A stretch of 64,000 nucleotides of DNA. Origin: DASTFY01 sp963829955 (lineage in GTDB: Bacteria > Actinomycetota > Acidimicrobiia > Acidimicrobiales > Ilumatobacteraceae). Each line of letters opens with the position of its first letter. Position 1 is the first letter of the stretch. A model generated the notes under the pieces. The model did not search any database. It was not told where the DNA came from and worked only from the letters and a program-made list of their open reading frames with translations. The position numbers and the translations under genes were made by a program. The stretch spans positions 186,001 to 250,000 of the forward strand of contig CAWHKS010000004.1 in NCBI GenBank assembly GCA_963829955.1, read 5' to 3'. This document shows positions 22,724 through 31,227 of the stretch, one piece after another.

Positions 22724-23965
22724 TCAGCGTGGCCCGGGCACGCGGCTGGACAGCACGCCGTCCGCCTCGAGGGCGTCGAGCTCCTCGTCACCCAGCCCGC
22801 ACAGCTCGGCGAGGACCTCGCGGTTGTGCTCGCCGCGGTACGCGGGCTGACCCCGCACTCCGGAGTCGGCGTCGCTGAACCGCCAGGGTGAGTTGGGGAT
22901 GCGAACGGTGCCCCCACCGCGGTCGGGCACCTCGACGATGGCTTCTCGCTGGCGCGCCCACTCGCTGTCGGCCACCTCCCGCACGGAGCGGAGGACGCCC
23001 ATGGCCAAGCCGTGCTCGGCCAGCGCGGCCTCCAGCGCGTCCGGATCGGGGAAGGCGGCGGCGGCGGTGTGCAGCTCACCGAGCAGCTCGTCGAAGTGCT
23101 CGAGCCGGAGGGCCACGTCGGCGAAGCGGGGATCAGCGATCAGGTTCGTCCGGCCGAGGGCGGTGGCATAGCGCTCGAACGTGCCGCGGTCGGCTGGGTG
23201 GCCGGACACAATCACCGTCCGGCCGTCGGCCACGGTGAGGACGGGGTAGTCGCCGGGCTGGAAGCTGGCCACCACACCATCGGCCTCGATGTCCGACAGC
23301 TCCCAGTGCACGTGCTCGTTGATGGCCAGGAGCGTCCCGGTCATCGAGATGTCGACGTGCTGCCCGCGCCCCGTGCGGCCCCGCTGGACCAGCGCGGCCA
23401 GGATGCCGGCCAGGCACTCCAACGAGGCGTAGACGTCGCCGTGCGAGATGACGTCGTTGGCGAACGCGCCACCGCGGGCCTTGCCCTGCACCCAGGTGAG
23501 GCCGCTCTCGGCGCCGACAACGGGCGCGTAGGCGCGGCGATCCTTCCACGGCCCGCTCTGCCCGTAGCCCGTGATCGACGCGTACACGAGCGCTGGGTTC
23601 TCGGCGGACAGGACGTCGTACCCGAGGCCGATCCGATCCATCACGCCCGGCCGGAAGTTCTCCAGCACGACGTCGCACCGCTCGGCCATCGTGCGCAGGA
23701 GCTCGACCGCCCGCGGCTGCTTGAGATCGAGCGAGATGTTGCGCTTCCCACAGTTCTGCTGCGAGAAGTACGTCGCGATGGAGTTCACGCGGGGAAACGA
23801 GTAGCGGGTCATGTCGCCCTCGGGGGGCTCCACCTTGATGACGTCGGCCCCCATGTCAGCGAGCATGCGCCCGCAGTGGGGCCCGGACAGCACCCGTGAG
23901 AGGTCGAGGACGAGCAGCCCGTCGAGGGGCCCAGGGCCGCGGGCCAGAGGGGATGCCGCGCTCAT
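22724..23965 (-). CDS. CaiB/BaiF family (class III) CoA-transferase
   Basis: A 413-residue protein covering the whole fold: VLDLSRVLSGPHCGRMLADMGADVIKVEPP at the N-terminus, the LENFRPG loop and GYGQSGP. The catalytic Asp is in SHGDVYASLECLAGI. The substrate acid cannot be read from sequence. It lies 20 nt after the M20 gene and 16 nt before the ligase gene, so it may share their transcript. Confidence 0.92.
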   Translation of the reverse strand: MSAASPLARGPGPLDGLLVLDLSRVLSGPHCGRMLADMGADVIKVEPPEGDMTRYSFPRVNSIATYFSQQNCGKRNISLDLKQPRAVELLRTMAERCDVVLENFRPGVMDRIGLGYDVLSAENPALVYASITGYGQSGPWKDRRAYAPVVGAESGLTWVQGKARGGAFANDVISHGDVYASLECLAGILAALVQRGRTGRGQHVDISMTGTLLAINEHVHWELSDIEADGVVASFQPGDYPVLTVADGRTVIVSGHPADRGTFERYATALGRTNLIADPRFADVALRLEHFDELLGELHTAAAAFPDPDALEAALAEHGLAMGVLRSVREVADSEWARQREAIVEVPDRGGGTVRIPNSPWRFSDADSGVRGQPAYRGEHNREVLAELCGLGDEELDALEADGVLSSRVPGPR

Positions 23966-23985
23966 CGAGTGGTCATCGAACCCGG

Positions 23986-25218
23986 TTACGCCTCGGGGGC
24001 CGGCAGGACTCCCAGGTGCCGGAGGGCCAGCGCCGAGTACAGGGCGATGCCCTGCGTCATGGCGTCCTCCTCGAAGTAGACCTTGGTCGAGTGGTTGGCC
24101 GGGGCCGTGCGCGGGTCCTGCCCCTCGGGTGTCGCCCCGAGGAAGATCATGGATCCCGGCACCTGCTGGAGGACGTAGCTGAAGTCCTCGGCACCCATGA
24201 CGGGATTGGGCAGCACGACGGTGCGGTCGTCGCCGACGACCTCGCGGGCCACACCGGTGGCGAAGGTGGCGAAGTCGCGGTCGTTCACGGTGACCGGATA
24301 CCCGTTGTCGATCTCCACCACGACCCCCACCTCGTGGGCCGCGGCGATGCCCTCCGCGACGCGGCGGAGCCCGTCGTGCACACGCTGGCGGGTCGCCTCG
24401 GAGACGGCTCGGATCGTCCCGAGGATCTCGCAGGTGTCCGGGATGACGTTGCTCGTCGTGCCCGCGTGGATGCTGGCGACCGTGACGACGGTCGGATCGA
24501 ACACGTCCACCCGCCTCGTCACCATGGTCTGTATGGCCTGCACCATCTCACAGGCGATGGGCACGGGGTCGAGCGTGTGGTGCGGCTCGGAGGCGTGTCC
24601 GCCGGCACCCTCGATGCGGATGCGCAGGGTGTCGGACGACGCCATGATCGGGCCCTGGCGGGTGCTCACCCAGCCGCTGGGCAGAGCAGACGTGATGTGG
24701 ATGGCGGCCGCGGCCTCGACGGGGCTGGGCGTGCCGTCGGCCAGCGGCGGGAGTTCGAGCAGCCCCTCCTCCAGCATGTAGCGGGCGCCGTGGTGGCCCT
24801 CCTCGCCGGGCTGGAACATGAACAGCACCCGGCCGGGGAGGTCCTGGCGGCGGGCGGCGAGGAGCCGAGCAGCACCGGACAGCATCGCCACATGGGTGTC
24901 GTGCCCGCACGCGTGCATGGCCCCGTCGACCTCGCTGGAGAAGTCGAGCCCGGTGTGCTCCGGCATGGGGAGCGCATCCATGTCGCCCCGCAGGAGGATG
25001 GTGGGGCCGGGGCTGCCGCCGGTCAGTAGGGCGGCGATGCCCGAGGTGGACTCGTGGAGCGTGACCTCCAACCCGAGGTCGTCGATCTCCTGGAGGATCC
25101 GCTCCCGGGTGATCGGGAGCTCGTTGCCGACCTCTGGACGGCGGTGCAGGTCGCGCCGGACCTCGACCGCGCCGGCGAGCAGGTCTCGGGCCTCGTCCTG
25201 CAGCTCGTCGACAGCCAT
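23986..25218 (-). CDS. M20 family metallopeptidase / amidohydrolase
   Basis: About 410 residues. The metal motif is RGDMDALPMPEHTG with HACGHDTHVAML, then PGEEGHHGARYML. A dimerisation domain covers about 185-290, and the final His lies in APANHSTKVYFEEDAM. These are features of N-acyl amino acid / hippurate hydrolases (M20D). The ATG at 25218 has TACCAT 8 nt upstream. Confidence 0.92.
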   Translation of the reverse strand: MAVDELQDEARDLLAGAVEVRRDLHRRPEVGNELPITRERILQEIDDLGLEVTLHESTSGIAALLTGGSPGPTILLRGDMDALPMPEHTGLDFSSEVDGAMHACGHDTHVAMLSGAARLLAARRQDLPGRVLFMFQPGEEGHHGARYMLEEGLLELPPLADGTPSPVEAAAAIHITSALPSGWVSTRQGPIMASSDTLRIRIEGAGGHASEPHHTLDPVPIACEMVQAIQTMVTRRVDVFDPTVVTVASIHAGTTSNVIPDTCEILGTIRAVSEATRQRVHDGLRRVAEGIAAAHEVGVVVEIDNGYPVTVNDRDFATFATGVAREVVGDDRTVVLPNPVMGAEDFSYVLQQVPGSMIFLGATPEGQDPRTAPANHSTKVYFEEDAMTQGIALYSALALRHLGVLPAPEA

Positions 25219-25260
25219 GCGGCCGCATGGTACGCCCAGACGGTGGGCCGCCGGGCGGCC

Positions 25261-25308
25261 GCGCCGGTGAGACCTGCCGGTCGGACGCGCCGGTGAGACC
25301 TGCCGGTC
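25261..25308. repeat. 22-bp direct repeat, two copies
   Basis: GCGCCGGTGAGACCTGCCGG plus TC occurs identically at 25261-25282 and 25287-25308, separated by GGAC (26-bp period). It lies between the M20 gene and the methyltransferase and runs into the last codon of the latter. Only two units exist, so it is not an array; recent slippage is likely. Confidence 0.85.
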
Positions 25309-25909
25309 AGCCGCGGACGGCGATGGCGAGGTAGCGCTCGTCCCCGTCGTCGATGCTGGCCAGCTCCCAGCCGTGGTCGCGCAGAGCCCGCTCCAAGTTG
25401 GCGGCGGCCAAGAAGTCGTCGTCCGAGGTGGTGCCGCCATGGCGGGCCGCGAGGGTGGCTCGACCGATGGGGTGGAACACGGCCATCCGCGCGCCTGGCC
25501 GGGTGGTGCGGGCCAGCTCCGCCAGACCGTGATCGGGGCCAGGGAGGTGGTGGAGGATGCCGGCGGCGAAGACGGCGTCGAGACAACGGTCGCGCAGCGG
25601 GAGGCTGAGCGCGTCGGCGGCCACGAGGTCACCGAACTGTTGGCGCCCGGCCTCGCCGGCGGCCCGCAGCATCTCCCAGGTGGCGTCGAGCGCGATCACC
25701 GTGCCCGCAGGGCCGATCTGCGCGCGGAGCGGTCGCAGCGCGCGGGCCGTGCCGCAGCCGAGGTCCAGGAGCGTGCCCCCGGCCGGCGGGTCGAGCTCGG
25801 CCGCGGCCTGCGCGTAGGCGGGCCCATCGTCGGGGAAGCGCTCGTCCCAGGTCGTGGCCCGCTCGGCGAAGAACTGTTGGGTGTCGCGGAGCGGGCGGGC
25901 GCTGGCCAT
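25307..25909 (-). CDS. Class I SAM-dependent methyltransferase
   Basis: A 200-residue Rossmann-fold methyltransferase. Motif I LLDLGCGTARALR (about residue 48), an acidic ribose-binding residue after VIALDAT, and motif IV DAVFAAGILHHLP of the UbiE/Methyltransf_11 group are visible. The substrate is unknown. The ATG at 25909 is divergent from the NUDIX gene, with an 84-nt gap. Confidence 0.85.
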   Translation of the reverse strand: MASARPLRDTQQFFAERATTWDERFPDDGPAYAQAAAELDPPAGGTLLDLGCGTARALRPLRAQIGPAGTVIALDATWEMLRAAGEAGRQQFGDLVAADALSLPLRDRCLDAVFAAGILHHLPGPDHGLAELARTTRPGARMAVFHPIGRATLAARHGGTTSDDDFLAAANLERALRDHGWELASIDDGDERYLAIAVRG

Positions 25910-25981
25910 GCACGAGTGTGGCCCGTCGGCGCGCCCGGCGCCTCGTCGTGGCGGTTCGGGCCGGCCGTACCGTGCCGGGAA

Positions 25982-25987
25982 TACTGT
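25982..25987 (+). promoter_or_regulatory. -10 element of the NUDIX gene (leaderless)
   Basis: TACTGT with 6 nt to the ATG at 25994. Confidence 0.5.
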
Positions 25988-25993
25988 CGCTGC

Positions 25994-26512
25994 ATGCCGG
26001 CGTCCATGGGGGGCCCTGCCGCCGAAAGGGTGGACGTCGTGGACGACGACGACCGCGTCGTCGCCACGGTCACCCGGGCCCGCGTGCGGGCCGAGCGGCT
26101 GCAGCACCGCACCGTGTTCATCGTCGTGCGGCGGGCGGACGGTCGCCTCCTCGTGCATCGGCGTAGCGCGGCGAAGGACATCTGGCCCTCGGCGTGGGAC
26201 ATCGCGGTGGGCGGTGTCGTGGCCGCCGGCGAAGCGTGGGATGTCGCCGCCGCCAGGGAACTGGCCGAGGAGGTCGGCATCGACGGCGCCCCTCCGACGT
26301 TCGTCCGGTCCGGCCGCTACACGGACGCGGATGTCGCCGAGCTGTCCCGCATCTACACCGTGACCTGGGACGGCCCCATCACGTTCGCGGACGGCGAGGT
26401 CGTGGCCGCGGAGTGGCTCACCCCGGCCGAGGTGGCGGCCCGCCTGGCTGATGCTTCCTACGGCTTCTGCCCGGACAGTGTGGCCCTGGCCGGCGACCTG
26501 ATCCAGCACTGA
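25994..26512 (+). CDS. NUDIX hydrolase, IDI/YfcD-like
   Basis: A 172-residue protein. The NUDIX box GGVVAAGEAWDVAAARELAEEVGI fits GX5EX7REUXEEXGU. The preceding HRTVFIVVRRADGRLLVHRRS and WDIAVGG resemble the isopentenyl-diphosphate isomerase / YfcD subgroup. It would hydrolyse a nucleoside-diphosphate-linked compound; the substrate is not readable. Confidence 0.88.
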   Translation: MPASMGGPAAERVDVVDDDDRVVATVTRARVRAERLQHRTVFIVVRRADGRLLVHRRSAAKDIWPSAWDIAVGGVVAAGEAWDVAAARELAEEVGIDGAPPTFVRSGRYTDADVAELSRIYTVTWDGPITFADGEVVAAEWLTPAEVAARLADASYGFCPDSVALAGDLIQH

Positions 26513-26592
26513 CTCGACGAGCTGTTTCCGATCGCGCTGCGCTCAGGCACTCACTCCTCCCGACCCCTCAGCGACCATCACGGAGGAAAGAC

Positions 26593-26862
26593 ATGAGCAG
26601 CATGTACGGCGCCGATCCGGACCAGTTGCAGGCACTCGGGGCGACGCTCACCAGGCAGGTGGACGCCGTGAACGGCGTGCTCAGCCAGGTGTCCGGCGTG
26701 CTCGGGAGCACGATGTGGCAGGGCCCGGCCCACGACCGGTTCGCCGACGACTGGAACGGCGCCTTCCGCGACGCACTCAACCGCCTGAACCAGGCCTTCG
26801 AGGCCGCGGGCCGGGACTGCACGGCACGAGCCGACGAGCTGCGGCGGGTCATGGGCGCCTGA
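26593..26862 (+). CDS. WXG100-family protein
   Basis: An 89-residue, all-helical, signal-less protein with the hallmark turn W42-Q-G44 between two amphipathic helices. The C-terminal helix ends near ADELRRVMGA. WXG100 proteins are usually substrates or partners of ESX/type VII secretion. No EccC, EccB/D/E or partner gene is in the window, so this is an isolated member. GGAGGA lies 6 nt before the ATG. The 80-nt upstream gap shows no clear promoter. Confidence 0.8.
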   Translation: MSSMYGADPDQLQALGATLTRQVDAVNGVLSQVSGVLGSTMWQGPAHDRFADDWNGAFRDALNRLNQAFEAAGRDCTARADELRRVMGA

Positions 26863-26954
26863 CGGACAGCCCGGGTCGCGTCGAGACCGTGGGTTCCGGG
26901 ACGTCGGTACGATCCCGGTTCCGCTCGGGGGATCCGCTTGGGAGGGAGGTCCAG

Positions 26955-27419
26955 ATGGCGCGCGTGCGCATCGAGTTCACGGTGGAGCCCTTCGTCGAAG
27001 GGCACCCCGGACCTCACGTGCTGGCCGCCATCGAGGCTGTCAAGGAGCGCGGGGTCCAGGTGGATGTGGGCCCGTTCAGCTCCGTCGCCGACGTGGAAGT
27101 CGACCAGGCCGCATCCACGGTGGCCGCTCTCCTCCAAGCCGCCCTCGACCGGGGGGCGACGCGCTTGGCCGTGCAGCTCGGCGGAGTGGGCCTCCGCGAC
27201 GGCGGGCTGCACGGAGCGCTGCCCCGGATGATCGAGCAGGTCGAGACCGAGCTCGGTGGCCGGCTGTCCGACCTGTCCCGGGAGGACAAGCAGCGCGCGG
27301 TGCGCATCCTCGATGACCGCGGGGCGTTCCTGCTCCGTCGTTCGGTCGACGAGGTGGCCGACGCGCTGGGCGTCAGCCGCATCACCGTCTACAACTACCT
27401 CAACGCGGTCCGCCCGTGA
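26955..27419 (+). CDS. Two-domain regulator: YkoF/MTH1187-like fold plus YheO/DauR-type HTH
   Basis: A 154-residue protein. Residues 1-75 (RVRIEFTVEPFVEG...AAIEAVKERGVQVDVGPFSS) resemble the MTH1187/YkoF thiamine-binding-like ferredoxin fold. The last 45 (LSREDKQRAVRILDDRGAFL...VADALGVSRITVYNYL) fit the HTH_22 domain of YheO/DauR regulators. Pairing these is a plausible one-component sensor. GGAGGGAGG precedes the ATG, and TACGAT at about 26906 could be its -10. Its stop overlaps the next start (GTGA), so it heads a coupled operon and may control it. Confidence 0.65.
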   Translation: MARVRIEFTVEPFVEGHPGPHVLAAIEAVKERGVQVDVGPFSSVADVEVDQAASTVAALLQAALDRGATRLAVQLGGVGLRDGGLHGALPRMIEQVETELGGRLSDLSREDKQRAVRILDDRGAFLLRRSVDEVADALGVSRITVYNYLNAVRP

Positions 27420-28351
27420 TCGAGCTGCCCGTCCGCTCGGACCGGCTCGTCATCGACGCGTTGACCGTCGACGATGCTCCTGCCGTCGCGGCCTACCGGA
27501 ACGACCCCGACGTGGCCCGCTACCAGTCCTGGCCGCTGCCCTACGGCGTCGAGGACGCGGCCGGGCTGGCCGCGGCCGGGCAGCTGGCGATCAGGGTCGG
27601 AGAGCGCGGGCAGCGCACCGAGCTGGTCGGCGACGCCATGCTCGACCGCGTCCCCGCCACCGAGCACGCGGTCGAGATCGGCATGACCATCGCCCCGGCC
27701 GCCCAAGGACGAGGGCTCGCCACGGAGGCCGTCACCGCGCTGGTCGACGCCGTGTTCGCCGCCGGTCGCCAGAAGGTCGTGGCCTACGTCGACGTACGCA
27801 ACGAACGCAGCCTGGCACTGTTCGACCGGGTCGGGTTCCGCCGCGAGGGCCTGCTGCACCACAGCTTCAAGGGGACCGACGGGCTGATCGACGAGGTGCT
27901 CTTCGGTCTGACGGCCGACCTCTGGCGGCACTCCACGGACGGACCGGTCGTCGAGCTCGATCCCCATCCGGCCGACGTCGACCTGCTCGTCCGCGAGCTG
28001 ACGGCGTTCAACGCCGCCGCCATCGATGTCTACGACGGGACCGACATCGGTGTGTTCGAGCGCGACGAGCTCGGCCGCATCGTCGGCGGCGCGGCCGGCG
28101 TGGCCTGGGCCGGCGGGGCCGAGCTCTGGCTGCTGTGGGTCCGGGAGGACCGCCGGGGGTCGGGGGTCGGCCGGCGCCTGATGACCGCGTTCGAGGACAC
28201 CGCCCGGAGGGAGGGTGCGCGGCGGGTCTTCCTCAGCAGTCACACCTTCCAGGCCCCCGACTTCTACCGCCGGCTCGGCTACGTCACGACAGGTACGCGC
28301 GATGGCTGGCCGGCCGGCCACGGCGATGTGCTGCTGATGAAGGAGCTGTGA
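27416..28351 (+). CDS. Tandem double GNAT acetyltransferase
   Basis: A 311-residue protein with two GNAT modules. The first (about 1-165) is RimJ/RimL-like, with APAAQGRGLATEAV as acetyl-CoA loop and NERSLALFDRVGFRREG. The second (about 170-311) has VREDRRGSGVGRRLMTAFE and FYRRLGYVTTG. Both coenzyme-binding loops look intact. The acceptors are unknown. GTG 27416 overlaps the regulator stop and the gene abuts the next one directly (TGA then GTG). Confidence 0.85.
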   Translation: MIELPVRSDRLVIDALTVDDAPAVAAYRNDPDVARYQSWPLPYGVEDAAGLAAAGQLAIRVGERGQRTELVGDAMLDRVPATEHAVEIGMTIAPAAQGRGLATEAVTALVDAVFAAGRQKVVAYVDVRNERSLALFDRVGFRREGLLHHSFKGTDGLIDEVLFGLTADLWRHSTDGPVVELDPHPADVDLLVRELTAFNAAAIDVYDGTDIGVFERDELGRIVGGAAGVAWAGGAELWLLWVREDRRGSGVGRRLMTAFEDTARREGARRVFLSSHTFQAPDFYRRLGYVTTGTRDGWPAGHGDVLLMKEL

Positions 28352-29605
28352 GTGGCCGACGTGCGTGACGCCGAGGTGACCGTGGTCGGCGGCGGAGCCA
28401 TCGGCTGCGCCGTGCTCTACCACCTGGCCGAGGCCGGCTACACGGACCTGCAGCTCATCGAGGCGGGCGAGCTGGCCGGGGCGACGTCGGGCCAGGCCGC
28501 AGGGCTGGTGGGCCAGGTGAGAACGACGCCCGAGCGCACCGCGCTGGCCATGGCCTCCGTCGCCCTGTTCAGCCGGCTGCAGCAGGACTCGCCCTGGCCC
28601 ATCGACTGGCGCCAGACCGGCAGCCTCCGCATCGCCACCAGCCCTGAGCGGGTCGCCGAGTTCGACCGCATGGTGGCCGTCGCTCGCTCCCAGGGTTTGC
28701 CGGTCGAGCTGCTGGGACCGTCCGAGGTGGCCGAGCTCTGCCCGGTCCTGGAGACGGGCTCGGTGCTGGTCGCGGTGTGGTGCCCGACCGACGGCTACCT
28801 TCAGCCCCACAGCCTCACGACGGCGTACGCGCAGGCCGCTCGGTACGCCGGCGCGACCATCGCCACCGGTGTCCGCGTGACCGACATCGTGATCGAGGCG
28901 GGGGCGGTGACCGGCCTGGTGACCGACCACGGAACCATCCGCACGTCCACGGTCATCGACGCCGCCGGCCCGTGGGCCCTGGCCCTGGCCCGATCGGCCG
29001 GGCTGGACCTGCCCATCGTCCCCGTCCGCCACGAATACTTCATCAGCGAGCCGGTCGACGGCTGGCACCCCGACCTTCCCGTCCTGCGGCTGCCCGACCA
29101 GCGGCTGTACGTCCGCGCCGACCTGTCAAGCGTGCTGTGCGGTGGGTGGGAGGCGGAAGCGTTGAGCCTCGATCCCCGGACGCAGGCCGATGGGGTCGAC
29201 GTCGCGCCCGATCCCGACTGGGAGGTGCTGGCCGGGTTCGCCGAGTCGTTCGAGCCGTTCGTGCCGGACATCACGTCGGTCGGCATCCGTCAGACGTTCC
29301 GGGGTTGGCCCACGTTCACGCCCGACGGCCGCTTCGTCGTCGGCCCGGTCCCCGGGCTGCAAGGGTTCGTGCTGGCCGCCGGCTGCAACGCGCACGGTGT
29401 GTCCGGCTCGGCCGGGCTGGCCCAGCACGTCGTGGAGAGCCTGGGCCCGGATCCGTCGCCCTACGTGCGCTCGCTCAGCCCGGCCCGCTTCCTGGACGGC
29501 GGCTGGACGTGGGAGGACGCCCGGGCCCGAGCGCAGCAGGTCTACGAGGACTACTACGTCGTGACGTCTGACGACGACAGGATAGAGACCGGGGAGACGC
29601 GATGA
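28352..29605 (+). CDS. DAO-family FAD-dependent oxidoreductase
   Basis: A 417-residue protein with an N-terminal dinucleotide fold VTVVGGGAIGCAVLYHL and TSGQAAGLVGQ. The C-terminal DGRFVVGPVPGLQGFVLAAGCNAHGV is typical of sarcosine, dimethylglycine and glycine oxidases or dehydrogenases. An amine or amino acid substrate is likely. The neighbouring choline-kinase-like gene makes a methylated amine attractive, but that is inference. Start GTG 28352 immediately follows the GNAT stop; the 3' end overlaps the kinase gene by 4 nt. Confidence 0.87.
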   Translation: MADVRDAEVTVVGGGAIGCAVLYHLAEAGYTDLQLIEAGELAGATSGQAAGLVGQVRTTPERTALAMASVALFSRLQQDSPWPIDWRQTGSLRIATSPERVAEFDRMVAVARSQGLPVELLGPSEVAELCPVLETGSVLVAVWCPTDGYLQPHSLTTAYAQAARYAGATIATGVRVTDIVIEAGAVTGLVTDHGTIRTSTVIDAAGPWALALARSAGLDLPIVPVRHEYFISEPVDGWHPDLPVLRLPDQRLYVRADLSSVLCGGWEAEALSLDPRTQADGVDVAPDPDWEVLAGFAESFEPFVPDITSVGIRQTFRGWPTFTPDGRFVVGPVPGLQGFVLAAGCNAHGVSGSAGLAQHVVESLGPDPSPYVRSLSPARFLDGGWTWEDARARAQQVYEDYYVVTSDDDRIETGETR

Positions 29606-30522
29606 CCGAGGTGCTGCCGCCGGAGCTCGAGGCGCGGCTGGAGGAGGTGCCGACGTTCGCCGGCCGGCCCCGCACGGTCGAGACGCTGACCGGCGGCCTG
29701 ACGAACATCAACCTCAAGGTGACGACGCCGGAGGGCTGCTACGTCGCCCGGCTGTCGTCGCCGGAGGACGAGCTCCTGGCCATCGATCGGGAGGCCGAGT
29801 ACCGCAACTCCGTGGCCGCCTGGCGGAGCGGTGTCGCCCCGGAGGTGGTCGACTACCTCCCGGGGCGGGGCGTGATGGTGGTGGCTTGGCTCGAGGGTCG
29901 CACCTACGACGGCTCCGACGTGCGCGACAGCGCCAACCTGCCCCGGGTGGCCGCGGCGTGCCGAACGCTGCACGCCGGTCCGCGCTTTGTCAACGACTTC
30001 GACATGTTCGTCATCCAGCGGCGCTACCTGGACATCGTCCAGGAGCGGGGCTTCCGACTCCCGGACCGCTACCTGGAGTTCATGCCCCAGGTCGAGCGCA
30101 TCGCCGCCGCGCTCGGCGCGCACCCGGTGCCGACCGTGCCCTGCAACAACGATCTGCTGGCGGCCAACTTCATCGACGACGGCGAGAAGCTCTGGCTCAT
30201 CGACTACGAGTACTCGGGCAACGGCGATCCCGGCTTCGAGCTGGGCAACGTGTGGAGCGAGTCGAACCTCTCGCTCGACCAGCTCGAGGAGCTTGTCACG
30301 CACTACCACGGCGGCTCCCGCCCCGACCGGGTGGCCCGGGCCCGGCTCCTGGGCCTCATGTCGAAGTACGGCTGGACGTTGTGGGCGTCCATCCAGGACG
30401 GGGTCAGCGACATCGCCTTCGACTTCTGGGAGTGGGGCATGGAGAAGTACGACCGGGCGGTGGAGGAGTTCGACGGACCGGACTTCGCGACGCTCCTGGA
30501 CCGAGCGGGGTCGGTACCCTGA
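29602..30522 (+). CDS. Choline/ethanolamine kinase-like phosphotransferase
   Basis: A 306-residue APH/choline-kinase fold. TLTGGLTNINLKV is the nucleotide loop, and the Brenner-type catalytic motif reads CNNDLLAANF, with Asn where many family members have His. The metal motif is LIDYEYSGNGDPGFELGN. Phosphorylation of choline, ethanolamine or thiamine is likely. ATGA overlap with the oxidoreductase gene ties the two together. Confidence 0.82.
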   Translation: MTEVLPPELEARLEEVPTFAGRPRTVETLTGGLTNINLKVTTPEGCYVARLSSPEDELLAIDREAEYRNSVAAWRSGVAPEVVDYLPGRGVMVVAWLEGRTYDGSDVRDSANLPRVAAACRTLHAGPRFVNDFDMFVIQRRYLDIVQERGFRLPDRYLEFMPQVERIAAALGAHPVPTVPCNNDLLAANFIDDGEKLWLIDYEYSGNGDPGFELGNVWSESNLSLDQLEELVTHYHGGSRPDRVARARLLGLMSKYGWTLWASIQDGVSDIAFDFWEWGMEKYDRAVEEFDGPDFATLLDRAGSVP

Positions 30523-30531
30523 ACGACCCCT

Positions 30532-31218
30532 ATGGGCATCAGGCTGATCGGGCTGGACGCCGACGACACGCTGTGGCACTCCGAGGACGGCTTCCACTCC
30601 GTCACGGGCCGGTTCTGCGATCTGGTCGGGCCGTTTGCCGACGGAACGGCGGACCTGGCCCACACGCTCGACTCGGTCGAGCGCCGCAACATGGTGCTCT
30701 TCGGGTACGGCGTGAAGTCCTTCACCCTGTCGATGGTCGAGGCTGCCATCGAGGTGACCGGCGGCAAGGTGCCGGCGGAGACGATCCAGCGTCTGGTCGA
30801 CGAAGGCCGCACGCTGCTCAGCCGGCCGGTCGAGCTGCTGGCGGGCGTCGAGGAGACTCTCGCCGCGCTGGCGGGGAGCTACCGCATGGTCGTGATCACC
30901 AAGGGCGACCTCATGCACCAGGAGCAGAAGTTCCACGGCAGCGGGTTGGACCGTCACGTCGAGGGCATCGACGTGGTGAGCGAGAAGGACGTCCGGACCT
31001 ACAGCCGGCTCATGTCCCGCTACGGCGTGGAGCCGGCGGCGTTCCTGATGGTCGGCAACTCGGTGCGCTCGGACGTTCTGCCGGTGCTGGAGGTCGGTGG
31101 CCGGGCTGTGCACATCCCGTACGAGTACCTGTGGAGCCACGAGGCCGCCGAGCACGACGGTGGTGTCCCCACGCTCACGTCGATCGTGGAGCTGCCGCAG
31201 TGGTTGAGCAGCGTCTGA
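30532..31218 (+). CDS. HAD-superfamily hydrolase
   Basis: A 228-residue protein. Motif I GLDADDTLW supplies the nucleophile and acid/base Asp; VVITKGD holds the motif II Thr and Lys context; SVRSDVLP gives motif IV. A helical cap occupies about 20-95. It probably dephosphorylates a small metabolite, possibly the product of the upstream kinase pathway. It begins 9 nt after the kinase and is likely the last gene of the operon. Confidence 0.85.
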   Translation: MGIRLIGLDADDTLWHSEDGFHSVTGRFCDLVGPFADGTADLAHTLDSVERRNMVLFGYGVKSFTLSMVEAAIEVTGGKVPAETIQRLVDEGRTLLSRPVELLAGVEETLAALAGSYRMVVITKGDLMHQEQKFHGSGLDRHVEGIDVVSEKDVRTYSRLMSRYGVEPAAFLMVGNSVRSDVLPVLEVGGRAVHIPYEYLWSHEAAEHDGGVPTLTSIVELPQWLSSV

Positions 31219-31227
31219 CCATCCGGG

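Noticed and set aside
25261..25308. CRISPR-like array
   Set aside because: Only two repeats with a 4-nt spacer, and no cas genes.
26593..26862. ESX/type VII secretion locus
   Set aside because: Only one WXG100 gene; none of the Ecc components or mycosin is present in the window.
27395..31155. Large minus-strand frames opposite the GNAT-oxidase-kinase operon
   Set aside because: Low-complexity antisense frames; the plus-strand genes are coupled and carry clear motifs.
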